A stretch of DNA of 50,546 bases from an uncultured Blautia sp. (GTDB lineage: Bacteria; Bacillota; Clostridia; Lachnospirales; Lachnospiraceae): positions 1-50,546 of the forward strand of contig USDN01000015.1 of assembly GCA_900553515.1 (NCBI GenBank), given 5' to 3'. A program made the translations under genes and the position numbers. Below, one piece after another: positions 6,975-16,531 of the stretch (its first letter is position 1; each line of letters begins with the position of its first letter). Under the pieces are notes generated by a model. It was not told the DNA's origin, ran no database searches, and was given only the letters and a program-made list of their open reading frames with translations.

Positions 6975-9632
6975 ATGAACAGAAAAAATAAAGAAACAAA
7001 GCTGATCTTTACGGCAGTGGGACTGTTGTTTACTGTTTTTCTGATGATTCCGGTCATTCGTCTTCTGGCAAAATCATTTCTGGGAGAAAACGGCTTTACT
7101 TTTGCTTTTTACAGAGAAGTTTTTGGAACAAAAGGGTTTGTCCAGGCTCTTGGAAACAGCTTTCTGATTGCAGGGACAAGCGCGCTGGTTACTACGGTTC
7201 TTGCCTTTTTCATGGCATATACGGTGAATTATACTAATGTAGACCGCAGAATAAAAAAAATAATCGGGGCAGTGGCAGTGCTTCCAATGTTCCTTCCTAC
7301 GATTACTTATGGATTTGCCATTATTTATTCTTTTGGAAAGGAAGGCCTTCTGACAAAGCTTCTGGGTCGTCAGCTGTTTTCTATTTATGGATTTAACGGC
7401 CTTCTTCTGGGATATGTGATTTATACTCTTCCGGTATGTTATGTGCTGGTTTCGAATGCAATGGCATATATAGATAAAAAATTTATGACAGTGTCCAGGC
7501 TTATGGGAGACAAAGCGTTTACCACATTTCAAATGACAGTGGTAAGACCGCTTCTTGGCACATTGGCCGCATCATTCGTGCAGGCATTTTTTCTGAGTTT
7601 TACCGATTTCGGTATCCCTGCAGCAGTGGGAGGTCAGTTTGAGGTTCTTGCAAGTGTTCTTTACCGCCAGATGCTGGGGAGTGTTCCGAATTTTAATAAT
7701 GGTGCAGTGGTAGCCATGGTTATGCTGATTCCTTCTGTTGTAAGTATTATACTGCTGAAATATCTGGAGAAATATAATGTACGATATAACAGGATAGCTC
7801 AGGAAGATCTGAAAAAAAGTCCTGTGAGGGATATTGTTTTTGGATGTTTTTCAGTTTTAATCTGTATTGGTGTGGTATCTGTATTTGCCGTGATCTTTGT
7901 GGTTCCTTTTGTGGAGGAATGGCCTTACAGAATCCATTTCACAATGGAAAATATATGGAAGGTGATCAGAGATACAGAGCTTTCCGATGTATATATGAAC
8001 TCCATTTATGTTGCTTTTTATACGGCGGTTTTTGGTACGCTGATTGTTTACGGAAGTGCCCTGGTTACTGCAAGGAGTCAGGTAAATAAGTGGTTTAAGC
8101 AGGTGATCGACGGGATAGCGATGGTTACCAACACTATTCCGGGAATGGTGCTTGGACTTGCCTTTTTGTTCTGCTTCTCGGGAAGCAGTCTGCAGAATAC
8201 CTTTTTGATCCTGGTGATCTGTAATACGATCCATTTCTTTTCCACGCCGTATCTGATGATGAAGGAATCGCTTGCCAAGCTGAATGCTTCCTGGGAAACG
8301 ACAGCAATGCTTATGGGAGACAGCTGGATCAAAACAATTTTAAGGGTTGTGACGCCAAATGCTATTTCTACTATCATAAGGGTATTCAGCTATTATTTTA
8401 TCAATGCAATGGTGACCATAAGCGCTGTGATCTTCCTTGCGGGAGCGCGTACCATGGTCATTACAACAAAGATCAAGCAGCTTCAGTATTACAATAAATA
8501 TAATGAAATATTTGTGCTTTCTCTTCTGCTTCTTTTTACGAATATGGCAGCGAAATTCTTCTTGAACTGTCTGGCGGACAAAAAAAACAAATCAGGAGAA
8601 AATGCCAGAAAAGAAGTGCATAGGGTGCAGATGGCATCAGCAAAAATGCGGACTGCAAGGAGAGTGGTCGCTGTTCTTGCAGCAGCTGTTTTGGTGATTT
8701 CTGCGGTATCTCTGGGAAGCGGAGGACGAAACAGCCAGCTGGTGGTGATTTATTCCAATGCAGATGATGAAGCGGTAGAAGCGATCAGGCAGACTCTGGA
8801 TGAGAACGGATATCAGGGAAAGTATATTCTGCAGACCTTTGGTACCTCAGAGTTGGGAGGAAAGCTTATGGCAGAAGGGAAAAACCTGGAAGCAGATCTG
8901 ATCACGATGAGTACGTTCTATATTGACAGCGCCCAGGAGCAGAATCAGATGTTTCAGGAAATTACCTTTCCGGTAAATACGACAGAGGAGTTTCCTTCTT
9001 ATTGTGCACCTGTTACAGCACAGGAGGGCGCTCTTATCATTAATACAAAAGTAATGGAGTCATCAGGACTTCCTGTGCCGGAAGCTATAAAAGATCTGGC
9101 AGATTCTGTTTATAAGGACATGATCTCTGTTACGGATGTCTCTTCTTCGTCTACTGCCTGGCTGCTTTTGCAGGCACTCATTGACGCATACGGTGAAAAC
9201 GAGGCAAAGGAGATTCTCACAGCAATTTATGAGAATGCAGGGCCTCATGTGGAAGATTCCGGCTCCGGACCATTGAAGAAAGTCCGGGCGGGAGAGGCCG
9301 CCATCGGTTTTGGCCTGAGACACCAGGCAGCAGCAGATAAGAAGGCGGGACTTCCCATAGATTATATTGACCCTGCAGAAGGGAATTTTTCCCTTACAGA
9401 GTCTCTGGCTGTTCTTGCAAAGGATACAAAAAGAGAACAGACAGCTATGGAAATGGCGCAGTGTATTATAGAAAATGGAAGAAAGAAGCTTCAGGAAATC
9501 TATCCCAATGCGCTTTATAAAGGGGAAACTACAGATCCTGAAAACGCTTCTGCAAATCCAAAAACTTATAAGGAAATGCTGACAGTGGAGCTTCTGGAAA
9601 AGCACCAGAAGCTGTCAGAAGCGTGTAAATAA
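6975..9632 (+). CDS. AEP ABC transporter: two permease domains fused to a solute-binding protein
   Basis: This 885-residue protein joins three parts usually made separately. Residues ~10-265 and ~290-540 are two BPD-type permease domains; each has the cytoplasmic EAA-like coupling loop (ASRL/TAMLMGD regions; both show a MGD sequence). After a basic linker, one membrane anchor (about 564-585, VVAVLAAAVLVISAVSL) carries a class-2 periplasmic-type binding domain (~590-885) of the iron/AEP-binding group. No ribosome binding site precedes the internal methionine at ~558, so this is a real fusion. Gene order (ATPase, this gene, phnW, phnX) points to 2-aminoethylphosphonate as substrate. With a dedicated receptor per permease pair, it resembles the OpuAC/glutamine-permease fusions in logic but is of another subfamily. 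Confidence 0.88.
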   Translation: MNRKNKETKLIFTAVGLLFTVFLMIPVIRLLAKSFLGENGFTFAFYREVFGTKGFVQALGNSFLIAGTSALVTTVLAFFMAYTVNYTNVDRRIKKIIGAVAVLPMFLPTITYGFAIIYSFGKEGLLTKLLGRQLFSIYGFNGLLLGYVIYTLPVCYVLVSNAMAYIDKKFMTVSRLMGDKAFTTFQMTVVRPLLGTLAASFVQAFFLSFTDFGIPAAVGGQFEVLASVLYRQMLGSVPNFNNGAVVAMVMLIPSVVSIILLKYLEKYNVRYNRIAQEDLKKSPVRDIVFGCFSVLICIGVVSVFAVIFVVPFVEEWPYRIHFTMENIWKVIRDTELSDVYMNSIYVAFYTAVFGTLIVYGSALVTARSQVNKWFKQVIDGIAMVTNTIPGMVLGLAFLFCFSGSSLQNTFLILVICNTIHFFSTPYLMMKESLAKLNASWETTAMLMGDSWIKTILRVVTPNAISTIIRVFSYYFINAMVTISAVIFLAGARTMVITTKIKQLQYYNKYNEIFVLSLLLLFTNMAAKFFLNCLADKKNKSGENARKEVHRVQMASAKMRTARRVVAVLAAAVLVISAVSLGSGGRNSQLVVIYSNADDEAVEAIRQTLDENGYQGKYILQTFGTSELGGKLMAEGKNLEADLITMSTFYIDSAQEQNQMFQEITFPVNTTEEFPSYCAPVTAQEGALIINTKVMESSGLPVPEAIKDLADSVYKDMISVTDVSSSSTAWLLLQALIDAYGENEAKEILTAIYENAGPHVEDSGSGPLKKVRAGEAAIGFGLRHQAAADKKAGLPIDYIDPAEGNFSLTESLAVLAKDTKREQTAMEMAQCIIENGRKKLQEIYPNALYKGETTDPENASANPKTYKEMLTVELLEKHQKLSEACK

Positions 9633-9670
9633 TTTTAAAAACATAGATCAGGCATAAAGGAGAAACCAAA

Positions 9671-10768
9671 ATGAAAAATTACAAATTACTTACCCCGGGA
9701 CCTCTTACTACAACAGACACAGTAAAAAAAGAAATGATGTTTGACCATTGTACCTGGGACGATGATTACAAAAAAATCACCCAGGAAATTCGAAAGGAGC
9801 TTCTGGATCTTGCGCACGTATCTGAAGAAGAATATACAGCTGTTCTGATGCAGGGAAGCGGAACCTTTGGCGTAGAATCTGTGATTACCAGTGTGATTGG
9901 AAAGAAAGAAAAGCTTCTGATCATAGCAAATGGAGCCTATGGTGAAAGAATGGCAGATATCGCAGAACATGCAGGTGTGGAATATCTTCTCTGCAGTGTG
10001 GATTATAATAAAATTCCGGATCCATCTGAAATTTGTGGAATATTGAAAAAAGATCCTTCCATTACCCATGTCTCCATGGTACATAGTGAAACGACTTCCG
10101 GCATTCTTAACGATATTGAGGCAGTGGGAAACGTAGTAAAAAACATGGGAAAAGTCTTTATTGTAGATGCTATGAGCAGCTTTGCAGGTGTAGATATTCC
10201 AGTGAAAGACTGGGGGATCGATTTCCTTGTCAGCAGTGCAAACAAGTGTATTCAGGGAGTTCCGGGCTTTTCTTTTGTAATTGCAAATCGTCAGCTTCTT
10301 GAAGAAAGTAAAGGTAAAGCGAGAAGCCTGTCTCTTGATCTTTACGATCAGTGGAAAACAATGGAGATAGATGGAAAATGGCGTTTTACTTCTCCTACTC
10401 ATGTGGTACTTGCTTTTGCTCAGGCGTTGAAGGAGCTGAAAGAAGAGGGAGGGATACCGGCGCGAAACAGACGTTACAGAGAAAATAATCAGCTTCTGAT
10501 TCAGGGAATGGAACAGCTGGGAATCCATCCTTATATTGACGGAGAACATCAGGGACCGATCATAACAACTTTTTATTATCCGGAAAATTATGAGTTTAAA
10601 TTTTCTGATATGTATCAGTACATTAAGGAAAGAGGATATGCAATCTATCCGGGGAAGGTAACAGAGGCAGAGACCTTCCGTATTGGAAATATTGGTGAAA
10701 TTTATAAAGAAGATATCGAAAAGGTAGTAAATCTGGTTAAGGAATTCCTGGAAAGTACCAGAGGATAG
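9671..10768 (+). CDS. phnW: 2-aminoethylphosphonate-pyruvate transaminase
   Basis: A PLP-dependent class-V aminotransferase that moves the amino group of 2-aminoethylphosphonate to pyruvate, giving phosphonoacetaldehyde and alanine. The N-terminal LLTPGPLTTT motif is typical of PhnW. The PLP aspartate is in IVDAMSSF (D166), and the Schiff-base lysine is K192 in SSANKCIQGVPGF. The 365-residue length is normal. It starts 38 bases after the transporter gene with an AAAGGAG ribosome binding site and lies 13 bases before phnX, the next enzyme of the pathway. Confidence 0.95.
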   Translation: MKNYKLLTPGPLTTTDTVKKEMMFDHCTWDDDYKKITQEIRKELLDLAHVSEEEYTAVLMQGSGTFGVESVITSVIGKKEKLLIIANGAYGERMADIAEHAGVEYLLCSVDYNKIPDPSEICGILKKDPSITHVSMVHSETTSGILNDIEAVGNVVKNMGKVFIVDAMSSFAGVDIPVKDWGIDFLVSSANKCIQGVPGFSFVIANRQLLEESKGKARSLSLDLYDQWKTMEIDGKWRFTSPTHVVLAFAQALKELKEEGGIPARNRRYRENNQLLIQGMEQLGIHPYIDGEHQGPIITTFYYPENYEFKFSDMYQYIKERGYAIYPGKVTEAETFRIGNIGEIYKEDIEKVVNLVKEFLESTRG

Positions 10769-10781
10769 GGGGAAAACGACA

Positions 10782-11555
10782 ATGAGAAAATTTGACTGTG
10801 TGATTTTTGACTGGGCAGGGACAACGGTAGATTATGGATGTTTTGCGCCGGTTCAGGCATTTGCTGAGGTATTCCGTCATTATGGGATAGAGCCGACAAT
10901 GGAAGAGGTAAGAGAGCCTATGGGAATGTTAAAGATCGATCATATCCGTACGATGCTGAACATGCCCAGAATCCGTAAATGTTGGGAAGAAAAGTATGGA
11001 AAGGCACCGGAAGAACCGGATGTCAGGGGGCTTTTTGGTATCTTTGAAGAAAAGCTTATGAGTATTCTTCATATGTTTGCAGACCCGAAGCCCGGAGTGC
11101 CCGAAGTGATTCAAAATCTTCGAGCAAAGGGATATGCCATTGGTTCTACAACCGGATACACAGATAAAATGATGGAAATTGTTGCCCCTGCCGCAAAAGA
11201 AAAAGGATATGAGCCAGACTGCTGGTTCAGTCCGGATTCCACTGGACAAAAAGGCCGTCCTTACCCCTATATGATTTACAGAAATATGGAAAAACTGGGA
11301 ATTCAGGATGTAAGACGTGTGGTGAAAGCAGGCGATACCGTTTCAGATATCAGAGAAGGAAAAAATGCGGGCGCATTTTCTGTGGGAGTGATCCTCGGAA
11401 GCTCCGAAATGGGGCTTTCCAAAGAGGAATTTGAGAGCCTGTCCTGGCAGGAGCAGCAGGAAAAATGCAGAAGAACAGAACAGAGATTTCTGGCTGCAGG
11501 AGCCGATAAGGTGGTTTATGACCTGAGAGAACTGGAAGCCTTTCTGGAGGTATAA
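10782..11555 (+). CDS. phnX: Phosphonoacetaldehyde hydrolase (phosphonatase)
   Basis: A HAD-superfamily enzyme that splits phosphonoacetaldehyde into acetaldehyde and phosphate. The nucleophile is D10 in the phosphonatase-specific motif FDWAGTTVDYG. The Schiff-base lysine characteristic of PhnX is K51 in PMGMLKIDH. The later HAD motifs STTGYT and the KAGDTVSDIREG acidic loop are present. Length (257 aa) is slightly below the usual 265-275. It completes the pathway begun by PhnW and closes the operon with a strong terminator. Confidence 0.95.
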   Translation: MRKFDCVIFDWAGTTVDYGCFAPVQAFAEVFRHYGIEPTMEEVREPMGMLKIDHIRTMLNMPRIRKCWEEKYGKAPEEPDVRGLFGIFEEKLMSILHMFADPKPGVPEVIQNLRAKGYAIGSTTGYTDKMMEIVAPAAKEKGYEPDCWFSPDSTGQKGRPYPYMIYRNMEKLGIQDVRRVVKAGDTVSDIREGKNAGAFSVGVILGSSEMGLSKEEFESLSWQEQQEKCRRTEQRFLAAGADKVVYDLRELEAFLEV

Positions 11556-11564
11556 AAACATAAA

Positions 11565-11606
11565 AGGAGCATCCGACAGTTGTGATATTGCCGGATGCTC
11601 TTTTTC
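11565..11606. terminator. Bidirectional terminator between phnX and the MFS gene
   Basis: GAGCATCCG (11567-11575) pairs with CGGATGCTC (11592-11600). Five T residues follow on the plus strand and an A-rich run precedes, so it can serve the plus-strand phn operon and the minus-strand MFS gene ending at 11614. Confidence 0.88.
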
Positions 11607-11613
11607 ACATAAC

Positions 11614-12855
11614 TTATGCCAGTGGGATTTTGTCCGCTTTGCGGAAGAAGAAAATACCGATGAGGAACATAATGGAAAGCGCTCCTACACCCAGATTTAC
11701 GCTGCCGGTAATCTGGCTGATCATGGATACTACCATAGTTCCTGCAAAGGAAGCCCCCTTGCCGCAGATATCGTAAATCCCAAAATATTCGCCGGATTTA
11801 TTTGCCGGGATGATCTTTACAAAATAAGACCGTGAAAGAGACTGGACCGCACCCTGGAACATACCTACAGCAATGGCCAAAAGCCAGAACTGATACTGTT
11901 CCTTCAGGATGATCCCGTACATGGCGATCAGGAAATAGGCGCCGATACAGACAGTGATCAGCCGTGAGGAATTGACCTTCCGGGATAATTTTCCGAAGAT
12001 CAGGGCTGCCGGGAAGGCCACGATCTGGGTTACCAGAAGAGCCAGCAGAAGACCGGTAGAATCCAGTCCCAAAGCAGTTCCATAGGCAGTTGCCATGTCT
12101 ATGATGGTATAGACGCCGTCAATATAGAAGAAAAATGCAATCAGGAAAAACAGGATTTTTTTATTCTGTTTCAGTTCAGAAAAAATCCCGCCCAGACGTT
12201 TAAAGCTTGCGGCAAGATTGTTTGCGGAGCCTGTTGCCTGGTAGTGTGTCTGCTCATAATGTCTGAGCAGCGGAAGACTCATCATGATCCACCAGATCGC
12301 TACCAGAAGAAAAGCCAGTCCCATGGCTGCTTTCATGGTAAGTCCGATCTTGTCATAAAAAAGAACAAGGACAAGACTCAGGATAAAGGGGATACAGCTT
12401 CCGATATACCCCCAGGCATAGCCCTGGGCGGAAACCTCATCAGCACGGTCTTCAGAGGTTACATCCGGAAGCATGGAGTCGTAAACTACGAGGCTCAGAG
12501 AGTAAGCGGATTTTGCGATGACAAAAAGCAGCAGGAACCAGAGCCATGACTGACTGAAGCCAAGAAAGACACAGCCGATTGCGCCTATCAGAAGCGCGGC
12601 AAGGAAAATCTTTTTTCTCCGTCCTTTTGTGTCAGAGGCTGTTCCTATGATGGGACCCAGAACAGCAACGATGATTGTGGCCACAGAGACTGCGTAGCCC
12701 CAGTAGGCAAGGTAATTTACCTCCGAAATCCCTGCCTGATCTGCAAGATAGTTGAAATAGATAGGCATGATGGTGGAAACCAGAAGAGTAAAGGCAGAAT
12801 TTCCCACATCATACAGGATCCATTTCTTTTCCATACTGTTTAGCTTAAATTTCAT
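11614..12855 (-). CDS. MFS transporter, UMF1 / Atg22-like family
   Basis: A 413-residue membrane protein with about 12 hydrophobic segments. The N-terminal WILYDVGNSAFTLLVSTIMP and the first cytoplasmic loop GTASDTKGRRKKIF match the bacterial UMF1 / Atg22-like branch of the major facilitator superfamily. The substrate is unknown for this branch. The gene faces the phn operon tail to tail and shares its terminator, so there is no operon link to phosphonates. The ATG at 12855 has a strong AAGGAGG site upstream. Confidence 0.85.
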   Translation of the reverse strand: MKFKLNSMEKKWILYDVGNSAFTLLVSTIMPIYFNYLADQAGISEVNYLAYWGYAVSVATIIVAVLGPIIGTASDTKGRRKKIFLAALLIGAIGCVFLGFSQSWLWFLLLFVIAKSAYSLSLVVYDSMLPDVTSEDRADEVSAQGYAWGYIGSCIPFILSLVLVLFYDKIGLTMKAAMGLAFLLVAIWWIMMSLPLLRHYEQTHYQATGSANNLAASFKRLGGIFSELKQNKKILFFLIAFFFYIDGVYTIIDMATAYGTALGLDSTGLLLALLVTQIVAFPAALIFGKLSRKVNSSRLITVCIGAYFLIAMYGIILKEQYQFWLLAIAVGMFQGAVQSLSRSYFVKIIPANKSGEYFGIYDICGKGASFAGTMVVSMISQITGSVNLGVGALSIMFLIGIFFFRKADKIPLA

Positions 12856-13076
12856 AAGTATCCTCCTTGAAAAGCCGTGTTTTCGGAAGTCATCTGCAGC
12901 TTCCGGTCATGCTTTTATTTTATCAGATTTTTTTCAGTATAGCACGTATATTTATTAGAATTATCATGAAAAAATCAAAATATGGTAAAATCTAAAAGAC
13001 TTTCCTTGCCCTTTTGTTTTTGATATAATAATGAACGTTAAAATACAGTAAAGAGAAAGACAGGGAGGGACTGTGA

Positions 13077-14126
13077 ATGCGGGAAAGAGAATATAATATG
13101 GATTATCTGAGGATTTTTGCCTGTTTTATGGTTATATTTCTTCATGTAGCTGCACAGAACTGGTCTTCGGTGGATGTGACAGGGAAACAATGGCATGTTT
13201 TCAATCTGTACAACAGTGCGGTAAGAAGCTCTGTCCCTTTGTTTCTGATGCTGAGCGGTAAGCTTCTGCTTTCCCATGGAGATGATTTTTCTATGAAAAA
13301 ATTCTTCAGCAAAAATATCAAAAAGCTGCTTATAGTTTATCTTGTATGGGCTTTTCTTTATGCAGTGGATACAGTGGGAATTGCGGAAATCCTGAAAGGA
13401 AATTACCGTAATCTGATCGCCTGTGTGGTAGGAGCTAAATTTCATCTCTGGTATCTGTCTACGCTGATCAGCATCTATCTTTTGCTTCCATTATTTATGG
13501 GCCTTATAAAATATCAAGGGGGACGTTATGTACCTTATGCCTGTATCCTGTTTTTGATCTGGGGTGTGGGAAAAGAATTTTTGATGCTGCTGTTCCCTGA
13601 AAATCTTTATCTGAAACGTATTTTTAAGGATTTTACTTATGCATTAGGAAATCTGAGCGGATATTTTCTTCTGGGATATGCACTGGATAAATATAAGGAC
13701 AGATTTGCGAAAATAAAGACAGGATATCTGGCAGCAGCGCTGGCAGTTATTATCATGATCGCAGCAAAAGCAGGTGAGCTGGCAGCCCTTGCAGCAGGAA
13801 AGCCTAAGAGTATATTTTTTGGATATCTGGCGCTTCCGGTGTGCGTGGAAGCAATACTGATCTTTAGTATATTTTTAAGATTTCCGAAGAAACTGAACAA
13901 CCCAAAGGCAGCCAGGATCATTGCAAAATTATCAAAATATACCTTGTTTGTGTACCTGTTCCATATTTTTGTTATGGAACATCTGAATATCTGGTTCCAT
14001 ATTAATTCACTGATATGTGATCCATGGCTGTCAGTGCCCTTGTATTCAGTATTTTTGTTTGCAGTCTGTATGGCAGGTGCATGGATCGTTGAAAAGATAC
14101 CCATAATAGGTAAATGGATCATGTAA
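13077..14126 (+). CDS. Acyltransferase 3 family membrane protein
   Basis: A 349-residue integral membrane protein with about ten hydrophobic segments. The N-terminal YLRIFACFMVIFLHVAAQNW contains the conserved histidine of the acyltransferase-3 (OafA/WecH/NodX) fold, and SVPLFLMLSG follows with the second conserved motif. Such enzymes O- or N-acylate sugars, peptides or cell-envelope polymers at the membrane; the target cannot be told from sequence. The start is supported by a GGGAGGG site. The tRNA dehydratase gene begins 19 bases later and may be co-transcribed. Confidence 0.85.
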   Translation: MREREYNMDYLRIFACFMVIFLHVAAQNWSSVDVTGKQWHVFNLYNSAVRSSVPLFLMLSGKLLLSHGDDFSMKKFFSKNIKKLLIVYLVWAFLYAVDTVGIAEILKGNYRNLIACVVGAKFHLWYLSTLISIYLLLPLFMGLIKYQGGRYVPYACILFLIWGVGKEFLMLLFPENLYLKRIFKDFTYALGNLSGYFLLGYALDKYKDRFAKIKTGYLAAALAVIIMIAAKAGELAALAAGKPKSIFFGYLALPVCVEAILIFSIFLRFPKKLNNPKAARIIAKLSKYTLFVYLFHIFVMEHLNIWFHINSLICDPWLSVPLYSVFLFAVCMAGAWIVEKIPIIGKWIM

Positions 14127-14145
14127 TAGAAATGGAGTAAATAAA

Positions 14146-14880
14146 ATGGAAAATCAGTTTTCGAGAACCGAACTTCTTTTTGGAACAAGAGCCATGGAGA
14201 AAATTGCCGGAGCCCGGGTGGCAGTTTTTGGCATCGGCGGAGTAGGAGGATATACTGTGGAAGCTCTGGTGCGGAGCGGCATTGGAGAGATTGACCTGAT
14301 CGACAGTGATACAGTAAGTCTTACCAACCTGAACCGTCAGATTATAGCGACAAAAAGCTCCATAGGAAAATATAAAGTCGATGTAATGCGGGAGAGGATC
14401 ATGGATATTAATCCGGATGTGAAAGTCCATGTACACAAATGTTTTTATCTTCCGGAAACGAAAGATCAGTTTGATTTTTCTCAGTATGATTATGTGGTGG
14501 ATGCCGTGGACACGGTGACGGCAAAGCTGCAGATTGTTGAAGAGGCGGAAGCGGCTGGAGTGCCTGTCATCAGCAGTATGGGAGCCGGAAACAAGCTGGA
14601 TCCTGCGGCTTTTCAGGTGGCGGATATTTATAAAACATCCGTGTGTCCTCTGGCGAAGGTCATGCGCCGTGAACTGAAAAAAAGAGGGATAAAAAGGCTG
14701 AAGGTGGTTTATTCTCAGGAGATTCCGGTGATGCCTGATCCGGAGCTTCTCAGTTCTTACAGTGAGGAAGTGTCTCCTTTGGCTCCTCAGAAACGCTCTG
14801 TTCCAGGCTCTGTGGCCTTTGTGCCGTCTGTGGCAGGACTGATTATTGCAGGAGAGGTGCTTAAAGATCTGGCAAAATAG
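14146..14880 (+). CDS. tcdA: tRNA threonylcarbamoyladenosine dehydratase
   Basis: An E1/ThiF-fold enzyme that dehydrates t6A37 of tRNAs to the cyclic form ct6A, using ATP. The Rossmann loop is VFGIGGVGGYTVEALVRSG (about residues 26-44), followed by DLIDSDTVSLTNLNRQI, with the arginine finger typical of the TcdA/YgdL branch. SMGAGNKLDP is a further TcdA hallmark. The length (244 aa) is normal. It is annotated in related Firmicutes as a single house-keeping gene; its partner sulphur-acceptor CsdE is not present here. Confidence 0.9.
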   Translation: MENQFSRTELLFGTRAMEKIAGARVAVFGIGGVGGYTVEALVRSGIGEIDLIDSDTVSLTNLNRQIIATKSSIGKYKVDVMRERIMDINPDVKVHVHKCFYLPETKDQFDFSQYDYVVDAVDTVTAKLQIVEEAEAAGVPVISSMGAGNKLDPAAFQVADIYKTSVCPLAKVMRRELKKRGIKRLKVVYSQEIPVMPDPELLSSYSEEVSPLAPQKRSVPGSVAFVPSVAGLIIAGEVLKDLAK

Positions 14881-14952
14881 AAAAAGTATCTGAATCTGCA
14901 AATTGTATTAAATTTTTTTGGAAAATCTTCAAAATTTTTTACAGAAATCTGC

Positions 14953-14980
14953 TTGTACAATACCCTGCATCTGTTATAAA
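14953..14980 (+). promoter_or_regulatory. Sigma-A promoter of pyruvate kinase
   Basis: TTGTAC (14953-14958) and TATAAA (14975-14980) are 16 bases apart. Transcription would start about 35 bases before the ATG at 15022. Confidence 0.7.
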
Positions 14981-15021
14981 ATAAATATATATTTCGTAAA
15001 ATTTGAGGAGGAGAATTGTAT

Positions 15022-16452
15022 ATGCGCAAAACAAAAATCATTTGTACTATGGGTCCGTCGACAGATAAAGAAGGAATACTTGAACAGCTTGCTATAGAAG
15101 GAATGGACGTTGCCAGATTCAATTTTTCTCATGGGGATCATGAGGAACAGAAAGGCCGTCTGGATCGTCTGAAAGCTATCCGCACAAAGATCAACAGACC
15201 CATTGCTGCGCTGCTCGATACAAAAGGACCGGAGATCCGTATCCGGGAGTTTGCCAAAGGAAAAATAACCCTGACAGAAGGTCAGAAGTTTACTCTGACA
15301 GCAGATGAGATTCAGGGAGACGAAGAGAGAGTTTCCATTACTTATAAAGAGCTTTATAAGGATGTGAAACCAGGGGACAGTATTCTTATTGACGACGGTC
15401 TGATCGGTCTGGAAGTAGAAGAGATCGAAGGCTCCGATATCCACTGTGTGGTCATTAACGGCGGTATCGTTTCCAACAAAAAAGGCATTAACCTTCCGGG
15501 CGTCAGCGTAAATATGCCTTTTATCAGCCAGAAGGACAGGGAGGATATCCTGTTTGGTATTCAGGAGGAATTTGATTTTATTGCGGCTTCCTTTACCAGA
15601 ACTGCAGATGACGTTCTGGAGATCCGTAAGATCCTTGACGAAAATGGCGGCCGTGATCTGAATATTATCGCAAAGATTGAAAACCAGCAGGGTGTAGACA
15701 ATATCGACAGCATTATCGAGGTTGCCGACGGCATTATGATTGCCCGTGGAGACATGGGAGTGGAGATTCCGCTGGAGGACGTTCCGGTAATCCAGAAAGA
15801 GATCATCAACAAGGTTTATAATGCAGGAAAACAGGTAATCACAGCGACTCAGATGCTGGATTCCATGATGAAAAACCCACGTCCTACCCGTGCAGAGACA
15901 ACGGATGTTGCCAATGCCATCTATCAGGGAACAAGCGCTATCATGCTTTCCGGTGAGACCGCGGCAGGCAAATATCCGGTGGAAGCGCTCCGCACCATGG
16001 TGAAGATCGCTCTGCGTACAGAAAGCGATATTGCATATAATAAAGAATTCAGTATTCTTTCCAGAGAACATGAATCTGCTATTAATATGACTACCGCGAT
16101 TTCTCATGCAACCTGTATGACAGCCATTGATCTGGGCGCGAAGGCGATCATTACAGTAAGCCGTTCCGGAAATACGGCGCGGATGATCTCCAAATACCGT
16201 CCGGGCTGCATGATCGTAGGCTGTTCTCCGGAAGAACATACCTGCAGACAGCTGAACATGTCCTGGGGTATCACTCCGGTTCATATTAAAGAGGAGTACA
16301 GTATGGAAATCCTTCTGCTTCATGCAACAGAGGCGGCAGAGAGAGCCGGATATGTGGAAAAAGGCGATGTTGTGGTTCTTACCGCAGGCGTTCCTCTTGG
16401 ACGTTCCGGAAATACAAATCTTATTAAGGCAACAGTCGTAGGAGAATACTAA
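15022..16452 (+). CDS. pyk: Pyruvate kinase
   Basis: A 476-residue pyruvate kinase, converting phosphoenolpyruvate and ADP to pyruvate and ATP. The N-terminal TKIICTMGPST, the ARFNFSHG loop, the ALLDTKGPEIR motif and the signature with the catalytic lysine (IIAKIENQQGVDN) and metal glutamate (MIARGDMGVEIP) are all present. It is the short form without the C-terminal PEP-utiliser-like extension of Bacillus. The ATG at 15022 lies 7 bases after GAGGAGGAG; a TTG two codons earlier overlaps that site and is not the start. A strong terminator follows. Confidence 0.97.
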   Translation: MRKTKIICTMGPSTDKEGILEQLAIEGMDVARFNFSHGDHEEQKGRLDRLKAIRTKINRPIAALLDTKGPEIRIREFAKGKITLTEGQKFTLTADEIQGDEERVSITYKELYKDVKPGDSILIDDGLIGLEVEEIEGSDIHCVVINGGIVSNKKGINLPGVSVNMPFISQKDREDILFGIQEEFDFIAASFTRTADDVLEIRKILDENGGRDLNIIAKIENQQGVDNIDSIIEVADGIMIARGDMGVEIPLEDVPVIQKEIINKVYNAGKQVITATQMLDSMMKNPRPTRAETTDVANAIYQGTSAIMLSGETAAGKYPVEALRTMVKIALRTESDIAYNKEFSILSREHESAINMTTAISHATCMTAIDLGAKAIITVSRSGNTARMISKYRPGCMIVGCSPEEHTCRQLNMSWGITPVHIKEEYSMEILLLHATEAAERAGYVEKGDVVVLTAGVPLGRSGNTNLIKATVVGEY

Positions 16453-16460
16453 AAATAATA

Positions 16461-16512
16461 AAAGCCCTTTCAAGGCAGTGTATTGACTGTCTGAAAGGGC
16501 TTTGGCTTTTTT
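16461..16512. terminator. Terminator of pyk
   Basis: AAAGCCCTTTCA (16461-16472) pairs perfectly with TGAAAGGGCTTT (16492-16503), then GGCTTTTTT. It probably also stops the converging minus-strand M56 gene. Confidence 0.92.
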
Positions 16513-16531
16513 GGGGAACTTGAGATAAATG

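Noticed and set aside
8640..8660. Internal methionine near residue 558 of the fused AEP transporter as a separate start of the binding protein.
   Set aside because: No ribosome binding site precedes it, and the frame is continuous with the permease. A fusion is the simpler reading.
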